The notes under the pieces are model-generated. The model was not told the DNA's origin. It worked only from the letters and a program-made list of their open reading frames with translations, and did not search any database. DNA of 64,000 nt from Pseudooceanicola nitratireducens. GTDB taxonomy: Bacteria > Pseudomonadota > Alphaproteobacteria > Rhodobacterales > Rhodobacteraceae. The position numbers were made by a program, and so were the translations under genes. This document shows, piece by piece, positions 1 through 8,635 of this stretch. The stretch covers positions 814,191 to 878,190 of the forward strand of contig NZ_FNZG01000002.1 in the NCBI RefSeq assembly GCF_900109195.1. Reading direction: 5' to 3'. The stretch's first letter is position 1. Every line of letters starts with the position of its first letter.

Positions 1-762
1 GTGACCCACGTCGAAGGCCGAGTCGATCCCGTTGCGGATGCCGAGACAATCGAGACCGAGCTGATGCTGGCCGACCTGGAATCGATCGAGAAGCGCCGCG
101 CCAATCTGGTGCGCAAGCTGAAGGGCAACGACAAGGAAGCCCAGCAGCAGGACCGCCTTCTGGCCGCCGCCCAGGCGGTGCTGGAAGACGGCAAGCCCGC
201 CCGCGTGGTCGAGGTCGACGCCGAGGACGCCAAGGCCTGGAAGATGCTGCAACTTCTCAGCACGAAGCCCGTGCTCTACGTCTGTAACGTCGCCGAAGAG
301 GAATCCGTCGAAGGCAACGCCCATTCCGCCGCCGTGGCCAAGATGGCCGCCGCGCAGGGCAATTCGCACGTCATCATCAGCGCCCGGATCGAGGAAGAGA
401 TCAGCCAGCTGGACGCCGAAGAGGCCGAGATGTTCCTGGGCGAGATGGGGCTGGAAGAGCCGGGGCTGGATCGCCTGATCCGCGCCGGATACGAGCTTTT
501 GCATCTTGAGACCTATTTCACCGTCGGCCCGAAAGAGGCCCGCGCCTGGACGATCCGCCAGGGCACCGCAGCCCCGCAGGCTGCCGGTGTGATCCATGGT
601 GATTTCGAAAAGGGCTTCATCCGGGCCGAGACCGTGGCCTATGCCGATTTCATCGCCTGCAACGGCGAGGCGGGCGCGCGTGACGCGGGCAAGCTACGGG
701 CGGAAGGTAAGGGCTACATCGTGCAGGACGGCGACGTCATGCACTTCCTTTTCAACGCTTGA
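1..762 (+). CDS. ychF: YchF/Ola1 family nucleotide-binding protein, 3' part
   Basis: This is the C-terminal 253 residues of the YchF (Ola1) protein, an Obg-family P-loop ATPase/GTPase that binds ribosomes and is linked to translation and stress responses. The frame is already open at base 1. Family members are about 365 residues, so roughly 110 N-terminal residues with the P-loop lie upstream of the window, and the GTG at base 1 is not the true start. Visible landmarks are a charged helical segment (about residues 20-65 of the fragment), the NVAEEE stretch corresponding to the altered G4 (NxxE) motif that favours ATP over GTP, and a C-terminal TGS domain beginning around HLETYFTVGPKEARAW. The stop is followed by a strong hairpin at 856-889. 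Identification is secure; only its completeness is limited. Confidence 0.95.
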   Translation: MTHVEGRVDPVADAETIETELMLADLESIEKRRANLVRKLKGNDKEAQQQDRLLAAAQAVLEDGKPARVVEVDAEDAKAWKMLQLLSTKPVLYVCNVAEEESVEGNAHSAAVAKMAAAQGNSHVIISARIEEEISQLDAEEAEMFLGEMGLEEPGLDRLIRAGYELLHLETYFTVGPKEARAWTIRQGTAAPQAAGVIHGDFEKGFIRAETVAYADFIACNGEAGARDAGKLRAEGKGYIVQDGDVMHFLFNA

Positions 763-814
763 TCCCAGTGCAATACCGGTGTGATCCCCGCATGATCCCG
801 GTGTGATCCGGGGC
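760..814. repeat. Five degenerate 11-bp tandem units at the ychF stop
   Basis: Five consecutive 11-base units (TGATCCCAGTG, CAATACCGGTG, TGATCCCCGCA, TGATCCCGGTG, TGATCCGGGGC) begin exactly at the ychF TGA stop codon. They are non-coding beyond the stop. The function is unknown; they look like slippage-derived repeats. Confidence 0.5.
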
Positions 815-855
815 CGCAGGTCCCGCGCACCGGAGGCCAAGACACAAGACACTAG

Positions 856-889
856 AAAGGCCGGCCGGGTTGCCCCGCGCCGGCCTTTT
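856..889. terminator. Bidirectional rho-independent terminator
   Basis: A hairpin with arms AAAGGCCGGC and GCCGGCCTTTT, followed by a T-run on the plus strand and an A-run on the other side, sits between ychF and the convergent sulfotransferase-like gene. It can terminate both. Confidence 0.8.
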
Positions 890-905
890 GCGTGGCCCCA
901 AGCGA

Positions 906-1634
906 TCAATAGCCCAGAAGCGCGTTCATGTCGGTGATGGAATAGCCGCGGCCGCCGACGTTCAGCGCATAGCGCTGTTGCAGCGCCTCGCGGTCGGGGT
1001 CGGCCAGCGCCTCGAGTCCCGCCTTGGACCGGTGCGAGGCGCGGTGTACCTGGTCGCCCTGAAAGTGGGGCAGGGGGGCGTCTTCGGGGACGGCAAAGGC
1101 CTCGCGGAAGGTGGCTTCGTCGGACAGCAACTGCTCCATCTTGCGGGTCGGAGCGCCGAGGCCGATGGCCAGGAAATTGAAGCTGAGCACATGGTGGCAG
1201 GCAAAGGCGTAAAGGCAGTTCGACAGGCTGCTGGGGACCTTCATCTGCACGACCTCGTTGAAGGATTGCTGCAGCACCTGCGAAAAATGCGCGGCATTGC
1301 CCGACAGCACGGATTTCGCGGCCCAGGCATAGCAGCTTTCGATCTGGGCACGGGGTTCGCGCACCAGCAGCCAATAGGTGACGCCCTGAGCATCGCAGAC
1401 GGGTTTCATCAGCTGGGGCGGCAGCAGCGTATGCACGGCGACAGGGCTGCGCCCGGCCTGGGCCGAGGCCTGCATCGCCGCAACAAAGTCTTCGGGCGTC
1501 TGAGAACCCTGGCCGATCGGGTGTTTGGCGATGAAATCCTGGGATCCATGGCTGACCTCGTAGCCCGGTATGCCGCCCAGAATCTCTGAAATACTGTGCG
1601 TTGCGGCAAAGCCGATGGATTCCGCGACGATCAT
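906..1634 (-). CDS. Sulfotransferase-like hypothetical protein
   Basis: This 242-residue protein is probably cytoplasmic, with no signal peptide or membrane segment. The ATG at 1634 is preferred because AGGGGACAG lies just upstream; the frame remains open for 32 further codons but without such a site. The N-terminal IGFAATHSISEIL resembles the 5'-phosphosulfate-binding loop of PAPS sulfotransferases, although the usual G-x-x-x-T/S-G pattern is not intact. WLLVREPRAQIESCYAW around residues 90-106 resembles the 3'-phosphate-binding motif (R-x-P ... S-x-Y). These two patches suggest a divergent sulfotransferase, with acceptor unknown. It is monocistronic, convergent with ychF and divergent from the heme oxygenase gene. 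The alternative is simply a conserved hypothetical protein with a P-loop-like fold. Confidence 0.6.
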   Translation of the reverse strand: MIVAESIGFAATHSISEILGGIPGYEVSHGSQDFIAKHPIGQGSQTPEDFVAAMQASAQAGRSPVAVHTLLPPQLMKPVCDAQGVTYWLLVREPRAQIESCYAWAAKSVLSGNAAHFSQVLQQSFNEVVQMKVPSSLSNCLYAFACHHVLSFNFLAIGLGAPTRKMEQLLSDEATFREAFAVPEDAPLPHFQGDQVHRASHRSKAGLEALADPDREALQQRYALNVGGRGYSITDMNALLGY

Positions 1635-1772
1635 GCTGCCTGTCCCCTTTTTCTGCGGTTTCTTGCGGGCAATTGTGAAGAAATGGCCCCCGGAATGACA
1701 GGTCTTTTTGCGGAAGTTAAACTGGGTCATCCGCGGGTTCGAAAAAATCTGGAAATTTCGACTAAATGTGTT

Positions 1773-1800
1773 TTGACCTTAGGTGAGCGAAACCTAGGTA
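1773..1800 (+). promoter_or_regulatory. Candidate promoter/operator for the phytochrome operon
   Basis: A TTGACC -35 at 1773-1778 is followed 16 bases later by TAGGTA. The spacer carries an imperfect inverted repeat, CCTTAGGT ... AACCTAGG, so a repressor or activator could bind between the promoter elements. It lies about 30 bases before the heme oxygenase ATG. The -10 is weak, so confidence is limited. Confidence 0.35.
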
Positions 1801-1828
1801 AACCAGACGTTTGTTGATTGAAGCCTGA

Positions 1829-2518
1829 ATGACACTGCCTTTTGTACCGCCCGCCGGGTCCAGCACCCCCGGTTTCCAGCCCGTGTCGCTAAGGGCACGT
1901 TTGCGTGCCGACACGCGGGCCGCCCATGATCGGCTGGACGCGCTTTTGTCCGGTGCGGACCTGTCGCACCGCTTGGGCCTGGCGCAGTTCCTGCATGCGC
2001 AGAAGCACGGTTTCGACTGTCTGGCCCTTCTGTCCGACCCTGCCGACCCGCCGCAGACCGCCCCGGTGGTCACGGCGCTGCGCGCCAGCCTGCGGGCCGA
2101 TCTGGACTTCCTGGGTCTAGGCCGGGGGCAAGGCGATCTGGTGGCTGCCGACGACCAATCCGGCGCGCCGACAAAAACCGCAAAAAAATCGTCCGGGCAA
2201 AGGAACTTACTGGCCTCGGCCGCGGTTGACTACATGGTGCTTGGTTCAGGCCTTGGTGCGGCCGTGTTGCGGAAGCGGTGGCTGCGGGCGTCGGATCCTT
2301 CCCTGCATGGCGCAGGGGGCTTTCTGACCGCAGAGCGTTCGGTAGACGATTGGAAGGCGCTTGTGACCCGGCTGGACAGCCTGCCGGGCACGGGCGCGGG
2401 TGCGGACAGGGCCGTCGCCGATGCGGCGCGGATCTTCGGGTTCTTCTCAGACGGCTGGGAAGATTTCGACAGGACAAAAGCGTCCGAAGTGGCGCAGACA
2501 GGGATAGGACTCAGGTGA
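1829..2518 (+). CDS. bphO: Biliverdin-producing heme oxygenase (BphO-like)
   Basis: A 229-residue bacterial heme oxygenase-like protein, which would open heme to biliverdin IX-alpha, iron and CO and so supply the chromophore for the phytochrome encoded next. The N-terminal LRADTRAAHDRLDALLS carries the expected proximal heme-ligand histidine (His33). The stretch DYMVLGSGLGAAVLRKRW in the second half matches the distal glycine-containing helix of the family. Length suits bacterial BphO proteins. Its TGA stop overlaps the GTG start of bphP (GTGA), indicating translational coupling and stoichiometric production of pigment enzyme and apoprotein. The Shine-Dalgarno is weak. The middle of the protein is divergent, so the call rests on motif plus context. 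Confidence 0.82.
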   Translation: MTLPFVPPAGSSTPGFQPVSLRARLRADTRAAHDRLDALLSGADLSHRLGLAQFLHAQKHGFDCLALLSDPADPPQTAPVVTALRASLRADLDFLGLGRGQGDLVAADDQSGAPTKTAKKSSGQRNLLASAAVDYMVLGSGLGAAVLRKRWLRASDPSLHGAGGFLTAERSVDDWKALVTRLDSLPGTGAGADRAVADAARIFGFFSDGWEDFDRTKASEVAQTGIGLR

Positions 2519-5100
2519 CCAACGGGCATCCGATGGGCGGCGCTTCTGCCGCGGCCACACAGACGGACGTGGATCTGACGAACTGCGACCGCGAAGCCAT
2601 CCATCTTCTAGGCAATGTTCAGCCCTATGGCTGCCTGCTTGCCGTGTCGTCTGACTGGCTGATCCAGCACGCCTCTCGCAATATCAGCGACTTCCTGGGC
2701 TGGAAGGTCGAGGACGCCGTGGGCCATCCCCTGTCCGACGTGCTGCCCCAGGCCAGCCTTGGGCGGTTGCGGGCCAAGCTGTCCAGCCTGCGACACGAAG
2801 ATGCCACCGCGCGGATCATCGATTTCGACCTGATGGCCGATGGCCGCCGCTTTGACGTTTCCCTGCATCAGTCCGGCCGGTCGCTTCTGATCGAGGCCGA
2901 GCTGAAGACCGACGAAGGGCTGGACCGAGACGACCTGGGCAGTGTTCAGGCGCTGATCCGCCGGATCGCCAACCGACCGAGCTTTGAGGACAAACTGGAC
3001 CAGGCCGCGCGCGGTCTGAAGATGCTTAGCGGTTTTGACCGTGTCATGGTCTATCGCTTTGACGACGAAGGCGCGGGCGAAGTGGTCGCCGAAGCCCGTC
3101 AGCGCGACATGGAGCCCTTCCTGGGCCTCCGCTACCCCGCCAGCGACATCCCCAAGCAGGCGCGTGCGCTGTACCTGCGCAACCTGCTGCGCCTGATCGC
3201 GGACGTTGATGCCGAACCCTCGCCGATCCTGCCGCCCGCCGATCCCAATGGCGTGGTGCCGGACCTGTCGATGGCCGTGACCCGCGCGGTGTCGCCGATC
3301 CACCTGGAATACCTGCGCAACATGGGTGTTCAGGCTTCGATGTCGGTGTCTATCGTGCGCGAAGGCAAGCTGTGGGGGCTGCTGGCCTGCCATCACAACA
3401 GCCCGCGCTACATCGACTTCGAAAAGCGCACCGCGATTGAACTGTTCGCCCAGCTTTTCGCCTATGAGCTGGCGCAGCATGAATCCAACGCCGAGCGCGA
3501 AGAACTGGCCCGCGCGCAATCGCTGCATGACAAGGTCGTATCGCGGGTTTCGGACGGGGAAAACCTGGTCGATGTCTTCGATGATTTCGCGGAACAGATC
3601 GAACAGCATATCTCGTACGACGGGATCGCGATCTATTCCGACGGGGTCTATCGCGCCATCGGCCGTGCGCCGACCCATGACGAATTCGTCGGGCTCGCCC
3701 GGTTCCTGAACACGGCGCCGACCTCGCGGGTGTTCCAGACCCATGACCTGGCCGCCGCTTACCCCGGTGCCGCGCATTTTGCAGATCGGGCCGTGGGCAT
3801 CATGGCCCTGCCGATTTCCCGCACCCCACGCGATTACATCGCGCTGTTCCGGGGCGAGGTGGCGAAACAGGTCACCTGGGCCGGCAATCCCGAAAAACCG
3901 GTCGAGGCCACGGGGCCGAACGGCCTTCGCCTGACCCCGCGCAAAAGCTTTGAAGCCTGGCGTCAGAAGGTCACCGGCCAGTCCGCCCCCTGGGCCACGG
4001 CCGAGCTGCGCCTGGCCGAACACCTGCGTCTGACCCTGCTCGAGGTCGTGTTGAAGGTCACCGATCAGGCCAACCTGGAAGCCAAGCGGTCGCGAGAACA
4101 GCAGGATCTGCTGATCGCGGAACTGAACCACCGGGTGCGCAACATCCTGAACCTGATCCGGGGCCTGGTGTCCCAGACGCGCGCCGATGGCGATCAGCTG
4201 GACGGCTATGTCGCGAACCTCAACGGCCGGATCCAGGCCCTGGCCCGGGCACATGATCAGCTGACCCGGCGCGACTGGTCCGCGGTGTCCCTGCGCGAGC
4301 TTCTGGATGTCGAGGTCCGGGCCTTCCTGACCGATGCCACCGACCGCGTGGTGATCAGCGGCGTGACGCCCTTCCTGTCGCCCCAGGCCTATTCCGCCGC
4401 GGCTCTGGTCTTTCACGAACTGGTCACCAATTCCGCCAAATACGGCGCGCTGTCGGATGACCGGGGCCGGGTGCACGTCGACATGAGCCGCGACCGCGAT
4501 GGCACGCTGGCGATTTCCTGGAAGGAAACCGGCGGCCCCGCGGTGCGCGCCCCAACCCGCCGCGGCTTCGGGTCGGCCATCATCGAACGGTCCATCCCCC
4601 ATGAACTAAGCGGCACGGCGCGGGTGGATTTCAAAGTGACAGGGTTGCAGGCCCATTTCACCATTCCCGCCCGTTTCATCGGCCCCGAAACCGAAGAGGT
4701 GCCCCCTGCGGCCGACCTGTCGGTGGTGGACGAGGTCCAGAACCTTTCCGGCCGGGCGCTGGTGGTCGAGGATTCGATGATCATCGCCATGGACGCCACC
4801 GACATGCTGCAAGAGCTGGGCTGCGACGAGGTCGATGTTGCCGGCTCCACCGCCGAGGCGATGACACTGCTGGACGCGGGCACCACCTATGACTTCGCGC
4901 TGCTTGACGTGAACCTCGGCTCCGACACCTCGGCCTCGGTCGCGCAGGTGCTGGCGGAACGCGGCGTGCCCATCGTGCTGGCCACCGGCTATGGCGAGAC
5001 CGAGGCGATCAAGGAAAGCTTCCCGCCCGCCCCGGTGCTGCAAAAGCCCTATTCCTCGGACACCTTGCGGTCTGCGATCCGGTCGTCGGTCACCGGCTGA
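2515..5100 (+). CDS. bphP: Bacteriophytochrome hybrid HWE-family histidine kinase with receiver domain
   Basis: A red/far-red photoreceptor of about 861 residues. Domains in order: PAS (about 20-120), GAF chromophore pocket (about 140-310, with YPASDIP near 207-213), PHY (about 320-500), HWE-type kinase and receiver (about 750-861). Cys24 in the sequence TNCDREAIHLLGNVQPYG is the conserved biliverdin-attachment site. Kinase features are ELNHRVRN (phosphoacceptor His539), an N-box FHELVTNSAKYGAL and the WKE motif of the HWE class. The receiver has VVEDS, phosphoacceptor Asp798 in LLDVNL, and Lys in LQKPYS. The start chosen is the GTG overlapping the upstream stop; ATG at 2533 is an alternative. 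An in-frame ATG at 2278 is rejected because it would run 240 bases inside bphO. The output partner is not in the window; HWE kinases often feed general-stress or single-domain regulators. Confidence 0.93.
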   Translation: MTNGHPMGGASAAATQTDVDLTNCDREAIHLLGNVQPYGCLLAVSSDWLIQHASRNISDFLGWKVEDAVGHPLSDVLPQASLGRLRAKLSSLRHEDATARIIDFDLMADGRRFDVSLHQSGRSLLIEAELKTDEGLDRDDLGSVQALIRRIANRPSFEDKLDQAARGLKMLSGFDRVMVYRFDDEGAGEVVAEARQRDMEPFLGLRYPASDIPKQARALYLRNLLRLIADVDAEPSPILPPADPNGVVPDLSMAVTRAVSPIHLEYLRNMGVQASMSVSIVREGKLWGLLACHHNSPRYIDFEKRTAIELFAQLFAYELAQHESNAEREELARAQSLHDKVVSRVSDGENLVDVFDDFAEQIEQHISYDGIAIYSDGVYRAIGRAPTHDEFVGLARFLNTAPTSRVFQTHDLAAAYPGAAHFADRAVGIMALPISRTPRDYIALFRGEVAKQVTWAGNPEKPVEATGPNGLRLTPRKSFEAWRQKVTGQSAPWATAELRLAEHLRLTLLEVVLKVTDQANLEAKRSREQQDLLIAELNHRVRNILNLIRGLVSQTRADGDQLDGYVANLNGRIQALARAHDQLTRRDWSAVSLRELLDVEVRAFLTDATDRVVISGVTPFLSPQAYSAAALVFHELVTNSAKYGALSDDRGRVHVDMSRDRDGTLAISWKETGGPAVRAPTRRGFGSAIIERSIPHELSGTARVDFKVTGLQAHFTIPARFIGPETEEVPPAADLSVVDEVQNLSGRALVVEDSMIIAMDATDMLQELGCDEVDVAGSTAEAMTLLDAGTTYDFALLDVNLGSDTSASVAQVLAERGVPIVLATGYGETEAIKESFPPAPVLQKPYSSDTLRSAIRSSVTG

Positions 5101-5266
5101 CCGGGCAGGCCGCATTTCGATTGGCAGACCCGTTCGCGGGTGTCTTTCCCTTGCCCGGCCTGCATCGCGTGCTTCTGTAGCCGCGTTTGCGACGAATGCC
5201 AGTTTTGCTGCTGCTCCCTGCAATTCGGCCTTGTTCTGCCCCGCCACAGCCACTAAACGGGTCGAC

Positions 5267-5356
5267 GGAGACGTGGCCGAGTGGTCGAAGGCGCTCCCCT
5301 GCTAAGGGAGTAGGCGGGAAACCGTCTCGAGGGTTCGAATCCCTTCGTCTCCGCCA
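5267..5356 (+). tRNA. tRNA-Ser(GCU)
   Basis: A 90-base class II tRNA. The acceptor arm GGAGACG pairs with CGTCTCC, followed by discriminator G and an encoded CCA. The anticodon stem CTCCC/GGGAG encloses loop CTGCTAA with anticodon GCT at 5301-5303, reading AGC/AGU serine codons. A long variable arm precedes the T arm with GGTTCGAATCC. The gene stands alone downstream of bphP, with no integrase or attachment duplication nearby. Confidence 0.97.
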
Positions 5357-5503
5357 TTTTCAAGACAATTGCGAACTGTAACACCGCGCCTTCGGGCGGT
5401 GGCGGGCGGGCGTGCGTTTGACGGGTGATGTCGTCGTAACGGAGGACGTGAGCGGGCAAGGCACCGATGGCTCAGGGCGATGGCCCGCGACGCTCCCCCG
5501 AAC

Positions 5504-5536
5504 AAAAAGACAGGCCGGAGGGCCGGCCTGTCTTTT
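5504..5536. terminator. Strong bidirectional terminator between tRNA and efflux operon
   Basis: Perfectly complementary arms AAAAAGACAGGCCGG and CCGGCCTGTCTTTT form a long stem with A and T tracts on both sides. It terminates the minus-strand RND operon and can end transcription from the tRNA side. The remainder of 5357-5565 shows no gene. Confidence 0.85.
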
Positions 5537-5565
5537 GCTCCAATCGTCCTCTGGCGGAAATGCCG

Positions 5566-8500
5566 TCAGGCGCGGGCGGCCTTGCGGGCGGCGGCGTCTT
5601 CCTTCCGGGCCTTGGGGAAGAAGGAATAGTAGAACACCGGTGCCGCGATCAGCGTCAGGATCGAGGCAAAGCCAAGCCCGCCCATGATCGTCACCGCCAT
5701 AGACGCGAAAAAGGCGTCCGACAGCAGCGGGATCATGCCCAGGATCGTTGTCGCCGCCGCCAGGACCACCGGCCGCAGACGCGAGGTCGAGGCGTCGAGG
5801 ACTGCCTGGCGGAAGGGCACGCCCTCGGCCCGGACCAGGTCGATTTCCTCGACCAGGACGATGCCGTTCTTGATCAGCATCCCCGACAGCGACAGCAGGC
5901 CCAGCAGCGCGGTAAAGGAAAACGGCAGGCCGGTGCCCAGCAGGCCAATGGCGACGCCGTTCACGCTCATCGGGACCAGCAGCCAGATGATCACCGGCTG
6001 GCGGATCGTGCCGAACAGCAGCACCGAGATCAGCACCATGATGATCAGCGACAGCGGCAGCTGCTTGCCCAGGCTGGCCTGCGCATCGGTCGAATTCTCG
6101 TATTCGCCGCCCCATTCCATCTTGTAGCCCTCGGGCAGGGCGATCGCCTCGACCGTGGGGCGGATCTGGGTGAAGACCGTGGCCGCGTTGACCCCGGCGG
6201 GAACACCGGCCTGAACGGTGATCGTGGGCACCCGGTCGCGGCGGACCAAGAAGGTGTTCTGCGCCTCCCATTCGAAACCGTCGACGATCTGCGCCACGGG
6301 CAGATAGGCCCCGGCCGCATCGGAATAGACCGGAAGGTCCGACAGATGGGTGCCGCCCTGCACACGGGCATCGCCTGCGCGCACGATGATCGGGATCAGG
6401 CGGTCGGCCTCGCGGTAGTAACCGACCTGCATGCCGTCCGTGCCCAGCTGCAGCGCCTGGGCCAGGTCGTCGCGGCCGACACCCGCGGCCTTGGCGCGTT
6501 CATCGGCAAAGCGGGGGACGATCACCAATTCCCGCTCGCGCCAGTCGGTGCGCAGATCCTGCAGCTGGTCCGAGGCCCCGATCAAGGCGGTCTCGGCCTG
6601 TTCGGCCAGATCGCGCAGCACCACTGGGTCCGGCCCGGAGAAGCGCACCGCAATGGGCGCGCCGCCACCGGGGCCAAAGGCCAGGCGTTCGGTGCGGAAT
6701 TCCCCGGATGTCAGGGTGGCGCGGCCGAAGGCCTCCAGCTCGGCCCGAAGGGGCGGGATCTGGTCCAGCCTGTCGGTGCGGATGATCAGGTGGCCGTAGG
6801 TCGGCAGGGCCTCTTCCGGGGCGTAGGTCAGCATGAAGCGTGTCGCCCCGCCGCCGATGAAGGTGGTGACCGATGCGACGTCCTCGCGGGCTGCCAGCCA
6901 GTCCTCCAGCACGGCCATGTCGTCTGAGACCTGGTTGATGCTGGCCCCCTGCGGCAGCTTGTAGTGCACGTAGAACAGGGGCGTGTTGCTGTCGGGGAAG
7001 AACTGCTGCTTGACCTGGCCGAAGCCAATGTAGCAGGCGGCAGTCACGCCGATCAGCCCAAGGATCACCAGGTGGCGCAGGGTCAGCGCGGCGGACAGCG
7101 TGGCGCGATAGGCGCGGAACAGCGGGCCGCCGTACAGATCGCCTTCGCCCTGGGTGCCGACCTTGAACAGGTAATGCGCCAGAAGCGGGGTCGCGGTGAT
7201 CGCCAGCACCCAGCTGAGCAACAGTGAAATCCCGATCACCGCGAACAGCGAGAACAGGAATTCGCCCGTGGCATCCGGGGACAGGCCGATGCCGGCAAAG
7301 GCCATGATGCCGATGACGGTCGCGCCCAGCAACGGGACTTGCGTTTTCGAGGCCACGTCCTGCGCCGCATCGCCCGAGCTTTTGCCGCGCGCCATGTCGC
7401 CCTGCATGCCTTCGGCCACCACGATGGCGTTGTCGACCAGCATCCCCATGGCGATGATCAGCGCCCCGAGCGAGATGCGCTCCATCTCGATGCCGAAGAT
7501 CGCCATCAGGAAGACGGTGCCGACCACGGTCAGCAGCAGCGTCGCCCCCACCACGATCGAGGCGCGCCAGCCCATGAACAGCGCCAGCACGATGACCACG
7601 ATGGCCACGGACATCGCCAGGTTCCACAGGAAGGCGTTCGAGGCCTCGTCCACCACCACATGCTGCTGGTAGATCGGGTGCAGTTCCACCCCGGCGGGGA
7701 CATCATGCAGGATCTCGTCCAGGCGCGCATCGACACGTTTGCCGACCTCGACGATGTTCAGGTCGGCCTTGCCCGCGACGCCCAGGGTAAAGGCGTCCTG
7801 CCCCTGAAAACGGATGATTTCCGTCGGCTCGTCAACGCGGGACCGGGTCACCGTTGCCAGGTCGAGAAGGTCGATCACCTCACCGCCGATGCCGATGGTC
7901 AGATTGGCGATCTCGTCCACCGTGTCGGAGCCTTCGGGGGCCTGGATGCGCACGTCCTGGCCGTTGCGGGTGACACTGCCGGCCTGGGTGCGGCTGTCGG
8001 TGTTCGACAGCGCCCCGGCGATGGCCTGTGGCCCGATCCCGAGGTTGGTGATGATCGAGGTGCGGGCGTCGACATAGACCGCCTCGGAGGGCAGGCCCGC
8101 GACGGCGACATCGGCGACCCCTTCGACCGCCAGCAGCTCGCGGCGCAGGTATTCGGAAATCTCGTGCACCTCGGCGTCGGTGAACCCGGGGGCGGTGACG
8201 GCGTAGAAGACGCCGAAGACGTCGCCGAAGGTGTCGTTGACGATCGGGGTTCCGGCCTCGGGCGGCAGGTTGCGCTGTGCATCGGCGACCCGGTTGCGCA
8301 GCTTGTTCCAGATCGCGGGCAGTTCGTCGCCGTCATAGGTCATGTCGATATTGACCGACACGCGGCTGACGCCCGGCTTGTTGGACGAGGTGATGAAATC
8401 GATCTCGCCCATCTTCTGGATCTCGGATTCGATCGGTTCCGAGACCTCGCGCGCCACCTGTTCGGCGCTGGCACCGGGGTATTGCGTGATGATGATGGCG

Positions 8501-8631
8501 TTCTTCAGGGTGAAGGCGGGGTCTTCCAGGCGGCCGATCGTGGCAAAGCCCCAGACGCCGCCCAGCAGGCAGGTCAGCATCAGAAGCCAGGTGATCAGCG
8601 CCTTTTCGATCGAGGCGCGGGCAATGGACAT
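5566..8631 (-). CDS. RND-superfamily efflux permease
   Basis: A 1,021-residue inner-membrane proton-driven pump of the AcrB/hydrophobe-amphiphile exporter class. It has the two-fold RND layout: one N-terminal membrane helix (residues about 10-32), a large periplasmic porter loop, a block of helices (about 330-520), a second porter loop and a C-terminal helix block. Proton-relay residues are only partly canonical. TM4 reads GMLVDNAIVVAEG, with Asp-Asn where AcrB has Asp-Asp, while the TM10 lysine is present in GMLIKNGIVLVEE. The start MSIARASIEK is chosen at 8631, four bases after the stop of the adaptor gene; the longer frame would overlap it. Substrate is unknown. No outer-membrane TolC partner is in the window, so a shared TolC is inferred. 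Confidence 0.93.
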   Translation of the reverse strand: MSIARASIEKALITWLLMLTCLLGGVWGFATIGRLEDPAFTLKNAIIITQYPGASAEQVAREVSEPIESEIQKMGEIDFITSSNKPGVSRVSVNIDMTYDGDELPAIWNKLRNRVADAQRNLPPEAGTPIVNDTFGDVFGVFYAVTAPGFTDAEVHEISEYLRRELLAVEGVADVAVAGLPSEAVYVDARTSIITNLGIGPQAIAGALSNTDSRTQAGSVTRNGQDVRIQAPEGSDTVDEIANLTIGIGGEVIDLLDLATVTRSRVDEPTEIIRFQGQDAFTLGVAGKADLNIVEVGKRVDARLDEILHDVPAGVELHPIYQQHVVVDEASNAFLWNLAMSVAIVVIVLALFMGWRASIVVGATLLLTVVGTVFLMAIFGIEMERISLGALIIAMGMLVDNAIVVAEGMQGDMARGKSSGDAAQDVASKTQVPLLGATVIGIMAFAGIGLSPDATGEFLFSLFAVIGISLLLSWVLAITATPLLAHYLFKVGTQGEGDLYGGPLFRAYRATLSAALTLRHLVILGLIGVTAACYIGFGQVKQQFFPDSNTPLFYVHYKLPQGASINQVSDDMAVLEDWLAAREDVASVTTFIGGGATRFMLTYAPEEALPTYGHLIIRTDRLDQIPPLRAELEAFGRATLTSGEFRTERLAFGPGGGAPIAVRFSGPDPVVLRDLAEQAETALIGASDQLQDLRTDWRERELVIVPRFADERAKAAGVGRDDLAQALQLGTDGMQVGYYREADRLIPIIVRAGDARVQGGTHLSDLPVYSDAAGAYLPVAQIVDGFEWEAQNTFLVRRDRVPTITVQAGVPAGVNAATVFTQIRPTVEAIALPEGYKMEWGGEYENSTDAQASLGKQLPLSLIIMVLISVLLFGTIRQPVIIWLLVPMSVNGVAIGLLGTGLPFSFTALLGLLSLSGMLIKNGIVLVEEIDLVRAEGVPFRQAVLDASTSRLRPVVLAAATTILGMIPLLSDAFFASMAVTIMGGLGFASILTLIAAPVFYYSFFPKARKEDAAARKAARA

Positions 8632-8635
8632 GGTC

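Noticed and set aside
2278-2514. Longer bacteriophytochrome starting at an ATG at 2278
   Set aside because: It would overlap the heme oxygenase gene by about 240 bases in another frame, and the extra residues do not resemble phytochrome N-termini; GTG at 2515 couples cleanly to the upstream stop.
2608-4602. Open frame of 664 codons on the minus strand opposite bphP
   Set aside because: It is the complement of a well-supported phytochrome gene; the translated product is low-complexity (Gly, Gln, Arg, His-rich) with no family motif, as expected for a GC-rich antisense frame.
5267-5356. tRNA-Ser as an integration site for a mobile island
   Set aside because: No integrase, no partial tRNA duplication and no change in composition next to it.
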